In this document: positions 29,153 through 34,957 of the stretch, in pieces
Layout: every line of letters begins with the position of its first letter
Position numbering within the stretch: the first letter of the stretch is position 1
From: Methanobacteriota archaeon
GTDB lineage: Archaea; Thermoplasmatota; Poseidoniia; Poseidoniales; Poseidoniaceae
DNA length: 34,957 bases
Direction of reading: 5' to 3'
Assembly: GCA_002722615.1 (NCBI GenBank)
Contig: PBMQ01000037.1
Location: forward strand, 1 to 34,957
Program-made: the position numbers and the translations under genes
Notes under the pieces: model-generated
Databases searched by the model: none
Told to the model about the DNA's origin: nothing
What the model saw: the letters and a program-made list of their open reading frames with translations, nothing else

Positions 29153-31514
29153 AATCATTGGCTGGATCTTGGATGTACATCTTTGTTCAAAACAGCAGGA
29201 TATTCTTGTCTGGATTGTTAATGAACAGGGCTCTGTCGTTTCCGTTCGTGAACCATGGAATCCAGTTGTTCATGTGGCAGGGACTGCTCTTGATCTGAAG
29301 AACTTGATCGATTGGTTATGGCAACCTGAGTTGTGTCTGAGATTTGGCATCCAGTCCTATACATTTGAAACAAAGCGAACAGAATTGGGTTCGCAAGATG
29401 AGAGGCGCATGCTTGCTCTCACGCTCCATTCATGTAAAACAATCCGTTCGTTAGCGGAGCACATCGATGCCCGAGGTGAACATGTGCGATTCACACTTTA
29501 TTCGGTGGATCTGTTGCCTGAGCAACAATTCCTTACCTCAAAGCGTTTGACAATTGGTTCTCCTGTTCGTTTTGATAAGAATCAATTATCGCTTTGGGAG
29601 CATGATGTCGAACGGAGAGAATGGCGCTGTTGTAGGTTTGAAGTTGTTCTTGATCATTCATCAGAACAGCCGTGTGAAGTCATTCTTACACCTTGCAGTA
29701 CTTCGGGTGATGTCATAGCACCATCCACGAGTATTCTTCTAGAACAACCGAACGATGTAGTTTCCATAGAGGAATGGTTCCATCGATTTGACCCAGACAT
29801 TGTCCTCTCCATCCAAGGTAATACAACGTGTTTCCCTGCTCTTTTGACATATCTTGAAACAAAAGGGCAGACATTGCGTCTTGGTAGAAATCAATCAGAA
29901 TTGCGTCAACTTGGTCGTACTCGAATTGTTTCATCTTATGGTCAAGTGCTTCGTAGCGATCCACAGTTCCCTCTTGAAGGGCGTATTCACATTGATCTAT
30001 CAGCGAGTTTCATGTTTCGGGAAGGTAGCTTGGATGGACTGTATGAACTCGCAAGTGTCTCAGCCACTCGAATCAGTGATGCTTCGCGAAAATCACCTGG
30101 TTCGGTCATTAGTGCAATACAATATCGAGTTGCTATGGAAGACGGTGTCCTTGTCCCGTGGAAAAAGACCCGTCCTGAAGATACAAAATCTGCTTGGGAC
30201 TTGCTTCAATCCGATCGTGGTGGGCTTTACCTCGACAGTAAGCCAGGTGTTTACTCAAATGTGATTGAACTCGATTTTGCTAGTCTCTTTCCAAGCATTA
30301 TTGCTACGCGCAACATTTCACCTGAAACACTGAATTGCAGTTGTTGCCAACCGATTGCCAACAACAAGCCGTTACCGCTTCATCCGGATGAAGCCAAAAA
30401 AAGATTTCACCTGCAACAATGGAAATCTGCAAGTCTTGTGTTTCCACAACAGAGTACAAAAGCGTTTCAAGTTCCTGAGTTGTCAACACACACATGTGGG
30501 CGCGTACATGGTTTTCTTGGCCGTGTAGTTGCACCTCTCATCGAACGTCGACGACAACTAAAGCAACAAATTATGGTCAAAGGGGATTCTTTCGACCGTC
30601 AACAAAATGCTCTCAAGTGGCTTCTTGTAACCTGTTTTGGTTACACGGGTTATCGCAACGCACGTTTCGGTCGAATCGAAGCACATGAAGCAATTTGTGC
30701 ATGGGCCCGCGAACTCCTTTTGCAGACAATCGATTCTGCTCAAGAACGTGGATGGGAGGTTTTGCATGCAATCGTTGATTCAATATGGATTCGAGATGTT
30801 GCTGGAAGGTCTTTGCAGGATCAACACAATTCAGCGCTTGAGTTGGCCCAACATATTCACGCGACGACAGGGATTCCTCTTGAGTATGAAGCTACATATC
30901 GCTGTATTGCGTTTGTTCCAAGCAGAATGCACAGTGGAGGCTCGTTGACAAAATATTGGGCATATGGGGCGAATGGGATCAAAGTACGTGGTCTTGAGTT
31001 GCGCCAACATTCAACCTGTCGTTGGATTGTTCGGTTACAAGAACAAGCCTTGGATTTACTTTCAAAGTCTGATGATTTGGTCGATGGAATTCCAAGTTAT
31101 GGAGTTCAGTGTGAGATTCAATCTCTACTCATCGATGCAATACAACAATTGGAGCAGCATCATTTGTCGCCAAAAGACCTCATCATCACACAACGCATCT
31201 CACGCAAGCCAACGCAACACTCCTCGCAAACAGTTGCAGCCTTAGCCTTTCAACGTTCGGAACGGCTTGGATTCACTCCTGAATTGGCATCGAAAGTTCG
31301 CTTTGTGATTTGCTCAAAGAATACGAATAATCCGCTCGAACGTGTCCTTCTCGCTCATGAATGTGAAACACTGAAACATCCGATTCGTCACATTGACGTG
31401 GACCATTATCGCCAGTTAGCAATCCGTGCGATATGGGCAATCCTCGCACCCTTTGGTTGGAGTGAGGAAGACTTGCTTGAAACCAACATCACACGTTTGG
31501 ATCAGTGGATGTGA
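29142..31514 (+). CDS. Divergent family-B DNA polymerase (PolB2-like), exonuclease motifs degenerate (ORF track start 28983)
   Basis: Motif A VIELDFASLFPSIIATRN; motif B QNALKWLLVTCFGYTGYRNARFG; motif C VLHAIVDSIWI instead of YGDTDS; exo II-like DPDIVLSIQGNTTCFPAL. Confidence 0.85.
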   Translation: MVDEIIGWILDVHLCSKQQDILVWIVNEQGSVVSVREPWNPVVHVAGTALDLKNLIDWLWQPELCLRFGIQSYTFETKRTELGSQDERRMLALTLHSCKTIRSLAEHIDARGEHVRFTLYSVDLLPEQQFLTSKRLTIGSPVRFDKNQLSLWEHDVERREWRCCRFEVVLDHSSEQPCEVILTPCSTSGDVIAPSTSILLEQPNDVVSIEEWFHRFDPDIVLSIQGNTTCFPALLTYLETKGQTLRLGRNQSELRQLGRTRIVSSYGQVLRSDPQFPLEGRIHIDLSASFMFREGSLDGLYELASVSATRISDASRKSPGSVISAIQYRVAMEDGVLVPWKKTRPEDTKSAWDLLQSDRGGLYLDSKPGVYSNVIELDFASLFPSIIATRNISPETLNCSCCQPIANNKPLPLHPDEAKKRFHLQQWKSASLVFPQQSTKAFQVPELSTHTCGRVHGFLGRVVAPLIERRRQLKQQIMVKGDSFDRQQNALKWLLVTCFGYTGYRNARFGRIEAHEAICAWARELLLQTIDSAQERGWEVLHAIVDSIWIRDVAGRSLQDQHNSALELAQHIHATTGIPLEYEATYRCIAFVPSRMHSGGSLTKYWAYGANGIKVRGLELRQHSTCRWIVRLQEQALDLLSKSDDLVDGIPSYGVQCEIQSLLIDAIQQLEQHHLSPKDLIITQRISRKPTQHSSQTVAALAFQRSERLGFTPELASKVRFVICSKNTNNPLERVLLAHECETLKHPIRHIDVDHYRQLAIRAIWAILAPFGWSEEDLLETNITRLDQWM

Positions 31515-32166
31515 ATTCCAATGAACGTTGATGTTGATCCGTTGCAACAGAAGTATGCAATTCGATCAAGAGGTTACTCCTTTCGTCAAGAAAGCGTAGT
31601 TGCCTCCTCTTTTTATCCCCCCATACACCTCTCAATCGTTGGGCAATGTATGGCTTCATGGTGTGTTTGAGCTGTTGATGCAAAGGCGAAACAATATCTC
31701 CATCGAGTACTACAACTGGACAGATCCGTGAGAGTTCTTCCAATGCATCCATGCAATGTCGTAAAATTGAACGTGCTTCAAATCTCTTGATTTGCTCATC
31801 GAGGAACATCGCCAACATTCCATCGATGACGACCATGGATGCTTTGGTTAATGTCACTTCATGGCGCACTCTCCGAATGAGTGCATGAAGTTGATGCAGT
31901 GTGAATCCTCGGCCAATATACAATCGACGTAAGCTCTCCTCAAGGTTGCAATTCAGTGAACGCATAACTGGAAAAAAACCACATGGATCAAACCTGTGTC
32001 CTCCATCGATCCAATGAACGGCATTATCTTGTGAAAGCAGAACTGCAGTCCAGTGTTGAACGACAAAACGAATTTCCTTTCCATAAAAGCCAGGTCCTTC
32101 GAGTAGGGTGATTCCCGTTGAAGGAATGTTCAATGCTGTGTTCATATTTCTTGCAGGAAGCATCAT
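31489..32166 (-). CDS. RecA/RadA-like protein with degenerate Walker A (ORF track start 32184 is TTG)
   Basis: GITLLEGPGFYGKEIRF at the Walker A position (GK followed by E); AVHWIDGGHRFDPCGF; LRRLYIGRGFTLHQLHALI; ASMVVIDGMLAMF at the Walker B position. Confidence 0.65.
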   Translation of the reverse strand: MMLPARNMNTALNIPSTGITLLEGPGFYGKEIRFVVQHWTAVLLSQDNAVHWIDGGHRFDPCGFFPVMRSLNCNLEESLRRLYIGRGFTLHQLHALIRRVRHEVTLTKASMVVIDGMLAMFLDEQIKRFEARSILRHCMDALEELSRICPVVVLDGDIVSPLHQQLKHTMKPYIAQRLRGVWGDKKRRQLRFLDERSNLLIELHTSVATDQHQRSLEFTSTDPNV

Positions 32167-32236
32167 CTCACCAAGTATTGCCAATCATTAAAGTCAAACC
32201 TCAGTGTTTTTGCAGGGGGTAATGCAAAAGTGAAGG

Positions 32237-33385
32237 ATGAATTTCAAACACTGTCGCCAAGTGTATCTTCATGTGCGCAAGGAGCGAATTCTCATCCATT
32301 GCGATCTTGATGCCTTTTTTGCATCAGTGGAAATCCTCCATCACGGATTTCCTGATGATGAACCCCTGATTATTGGCTCCGATCCGATGCAGGGTAGAGG
32401 CAGAGGAATTGTATCGACATGCAATTATGCTGCTCGAAAATATGGCGTCCGTTCTGCAATGCCAATTTCTGAAGCATGGAGGCGATGCCCAGGTCATCCA
32501 TTTGGTCCAGCGCGCTTCATTCGTGGGACTCGTTCTCTTTACTCAATGGCCTCACGTCGAGTGATGAGAGTTCTACGAAAGGATTCGGATAAGTTTGAAC
32601 AAGCTAGTATCGATGAAGCATACTTGGATGTAACCGAAACTGTAGATGGCGATTGGGACGAAGCAATGGCTCTTGCACGACGTTTGCAACGATCGATCCA
32701 TGAGACTGTCGGCCTTACTGCATCATTTGGAATCGGACCGACTCGGATTATCGCAAAAATGTCCTCTGAAGTAAACAAACCAAATGGAATTCACAGAGTA
32801 CTGCCCGATGAAGTGACAGATTTTTTTGATTCAAGATCAGTGAGGGAGGTTCCGGGAATTGGCCCGAAAACAGCCAATATCCTTTCCGAATGGGGAATTA
32901 CGACAATGGATGATGCTGTTCAATTAGGAGAACTGGCATTGGCAAGGATGACTTCTGATCGCTTCGCTTCATGGCTTGTGCGAGTGGTTGATGGTTCAAC
33001 ATCGAATGTTGTCAGCCCATTGCGTTCTCGACGATCAATTGGGAAAGAGCGAACGTTCTCAATCGATCAGGATGATCATGAGCAAGTACTCAACATTCTC
33101 GAGCAACTGACACGAGGTGTCTTGGAGAAAGCCCGAACTGAAGGAATTGCAGGTCGACTTGCGGAAGTTAAGATTCGGTATACTGGATTTGAAACACATA
33201 CGCATGGACGCTCCATTCCCGTTGCGATGGATGATACTGAGGTTTTCTTGCGTCAGGTGAGACGATTGTTTGCTGAAAACGTACATCAAGAAGAGAAGGT
33301 CCGATTGGTAGGCTTTCGCCTTGGCCAACTCGAAGAGTTGGAAACGAGGCAAACAACGCTGAACTTCCCGGACGAGTCAGAGTAG
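32237..33385 (+). CDS. dinB: Y-family DNA polymerase (DinB/Pol IV type)
   Basis: ILIHCDLDAFFASVEIL, GRGIVSTCNYAARKYGVRSAMPISEAWRRCP, FEQASIDEAYLDVTE, TASFGIGPTRIIAKMSSEVNKPNGI, VREVPGIGPKTANIL; catalytic acidic residues intact. Confidence 0.95.
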   Translation: MNFKHCRQVYLHVRKERILIHCDLDAFFASVEILHHGFPDDEPLIIGSDPMQGRGRGIVSTCNYAARKYGVRSAMPISEAWRRCPGHPFGPARFIRGTRSLYSMASRRVMRVLRKDSDKFEQASIDEAYLDVTETVDGDWDEAMALARRLQRSIHETVGLTASFGIGPTRIIAKMSSEVNKPNGIHRVLPDEVTDFFDSRSVREVPGIGPKTANILSEWGITTMDDAVQLGELALARMTSDRFASWLVRVVDGSTSNVVSPLRSRRSIGKERTFSIDQDDHEQVLNILEQLTRGVLEKARTEGIAGRLAEVKIRYTGFETHTHGRSIPVAMDDTEVFLRQVRRLFAENVHQEEKVRLVGFRLGQLEELETRQTTLNFPDESE

Positions 33386-34957
33386 TTTGTGCATTCGAGT
33401 AAGTGTTTGACGGAACCCTTCCAAAGATTCGGGAATCTCAATACCTTCGATCTCAGCATTCAATGAGAGTCCGTTTTCTTTTTTTGTCTTCCAAACTTCA
33501 CTGTTGAACGCTTCAATGTCAGATGTAATGGCATTCAAATCGTTCTGAACACTAGGTAGGGCAGGGAATGCCTCAACATCGACAGAACTTTCTCCATACA
33601 ATGTCATTGAGATGTGATGGCAGAAGAATGGGCATATGGGGCTAAATGCGGCCAAGAACTTACGAAGGATTTGGTGTATGGTCCAAGCGGCATGTTCATC
33701 TCCATCATAGAGTCTTGATTTCGCCATTTCAAGCCAGTGCGATGGAAGAACGCCTGTTCCGAAGGTTTTGAGAGCCTGTGTTGCAGTATAGATGTCTAGA
33801 TTTTTCCAAGCATCTTTAACAGACATCATCATTGATGCGAATTCAGATTGTATCCACTGATCCTCAATTGGATATGATGTTGAAGGTTCTTGATCCGGAC
33901 ATTCGAATTGGCTTGCAAACCGTGCGACATTGAAAATCTTGGTCAACACGCCGAAATATTTGGATTCAATTTCTTCGGGATTGATGTGGAAATCATCTCC
34001 CACTTGTGCTTCACATGCTTTCCATAATCGGAAGCATTCGCTTCCAATTTTGTTGGCTTTTAGGCTCACAGACCCGTCGGGGCCCCGAACTTTCCATGAG
34101 CCTGTGCGGCCGCCTGCTCCACATTCAAGAACACTGTCAGCATCAATTCCGTTGCCAAGTGACTTGGACATTTTCCGACCCCAAGGGTCCATTCCCAAAC
34201 CGTCAATCCAGACGTGCTTGAATCCAGGTTTGTCGAGGAGCAAGGCTGATTTGAGTAGTGTGTAATAGAGCCATGTGCGTACAATCTCTTTTCCTTGTGG
34301 TCTCAAAGCGGTAGGGAACGCTCGTTCAAAGACATCCGGATGATTGAGATATCCGCTGACGAAGAGGTTTGAGTTGGATGAATCCATCCACGTATCGAAT
34401 ACTTTCTTTTCTCCACGTATCTCGCCCAAACTGTCCTGCAACTCTTCATATGAACCAATATCTTCTCGGGTTTCACGTTGCAAGACCCTTGATTCATTTG
34501 GGGGCGAGTCCTTCCATGGTTGGACATATGTCCCAGCCGGTGGGATGACAATATGCGATTCATCTTCTGAATACCAAATTGGAATTTCTGTGTGATACCA
34601 ACGACGTCTTGAGATTGGCCAATCTATGCTGATGTTTTCCATCCAATCAAGCAAAAACTGACGATTTCGAGGAGGGTGGAATTCGATTTCTTCAACCAAT
34701 TCAAGCATCTTGTCTTGAATATGAGTTTGTCGAACATACCACTCTTTGAGAAGAATGATTTCGACCGGATTCTTACCCCTCTCAGAAACAGGGATTTCTT
34801 GCTGTCGTTCTTCAACAGAGACAAGATCATTTTGCGACTCCAAGAGTTCAATCGCCTTGGAACGAGCGTCAAGTACCGATAGCCCGTTGAGTGGTCCAGA
34901 AATTGTTGTCATACAACCGTTGAGATCGATTGCCTGAAACGGTTTTAGACCCAATTC
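33377..34957 (-). CDS. valS: Valyl-tRNA synthetase, C-terminal part (5' end beyond window)
   Basis: ISIDWPISRRRWYHTEIPIWY, KVFDTWMDSSNSNLFVSGY, KMSKSLGNGIDADSVLE, anticodon-binding region; reading frame runs to the window edge. Confidence 0.9.
   Translation of the reverse strand, partial: ELGLKPFQAIDLNGCMTTISGPLNGLSVLDARSKAIELLESQNDLVSVEERQQEIPVSERGKNPVEIILLKEWYVRQTHIQDKMLELVEEIEFHPPRNRQFLLDWMENISIDWPISRRRWYHTEIPIWYSEDESHIVIPPAGTYVQPWKDSPPNESRVLQRETREDIGSYEELQDSLGEIRGEKKVFDTWMDSSNSNLFVSGYLNHPDVFERAFPTALRPQGKEIVRTWLYYTLLKSALLLDKPGFKHVWIDGLGMDPWGRKMSKSLGNGIDADSVLECGAGGRTGSWKVRGPDGSVSLKANKIGSECFRLWKACEAQVGDDFHINPEEIESKYFGVLTKIFNVARFASQFECPDQEPSTSYPIEDQWIQSEFASMMMSVKDAWKNLDIYTATQALKTFGTGVLPSHWLEMAKSRLYDGDEHAAWTIHQILRKFLAAFSPICPFFCHHISMTLYGESSVDVEAFPALPSVQNDLNAITSDIEAFNSEVWKTKKENGLSLNAEIEGIEIPESLEGFRQTLTRMHKLL

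Noticed and set aside
28865-33385. Possibility that the PolB/RecA/DinB region is a provirus or casposon fragment
   Set aside because: No integrase, Cas1, terminal inverted repeats, capsid or terminase genes seen; flanked by housekeeping serA and valS.
1-34957. CRISPR arrays, transposases or insertion sequences
   Set aside because: No regularly spaced direct repeats and no transposase-like ORFs recognised; the only clear short tandem repeat is inside rps24e.

Overview
Compact, gene-dense archaeal chromosome segment. Gene content and protein style (VCBS/CARDB giant surface protein, secreted subtilases, lone 5S rRNA) suggest a marine Thermoplasmatota/Marine Group II (Poseidoniales)-like euryarchaeon; this taxonomic placement is inference. 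Housekeeping content: 3' part of a 5S rRNA, aIF6, PurC, an rpo7-spt4-rps24e-rps27ae cluster, DtdA, proline dehydrogenase, SufS-like cysteine desulfurase, tRNA-Ser(GGA), tRNA-Thr(GGT), RtcB, AlaRS, Nudix, ETHE1-like MBL hydrolase, two subtilases, a SerA-like dehydrogenase and a ValRS truncated by the window end. The most interesting region is about 28.87-33.39 kb. It holds a small 'MGRT-PT' coiled-coil protein, an aberrant family-B DNA polymerase (degenerate exonuclease motifs, altered motif C), a RecA/RadA-like protein with a broken Walker A, and an apparently intact Y-family polymerase. I interpret this as a putative archaeal translesion/mutagenesis cassette, organised analogously to bacterial ImuA-ImuB-DnaE2. 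A second item of interest is a strong compound RNA hairpin in the leader of rpo7. All calls come from reading the sequence; no database search was run.
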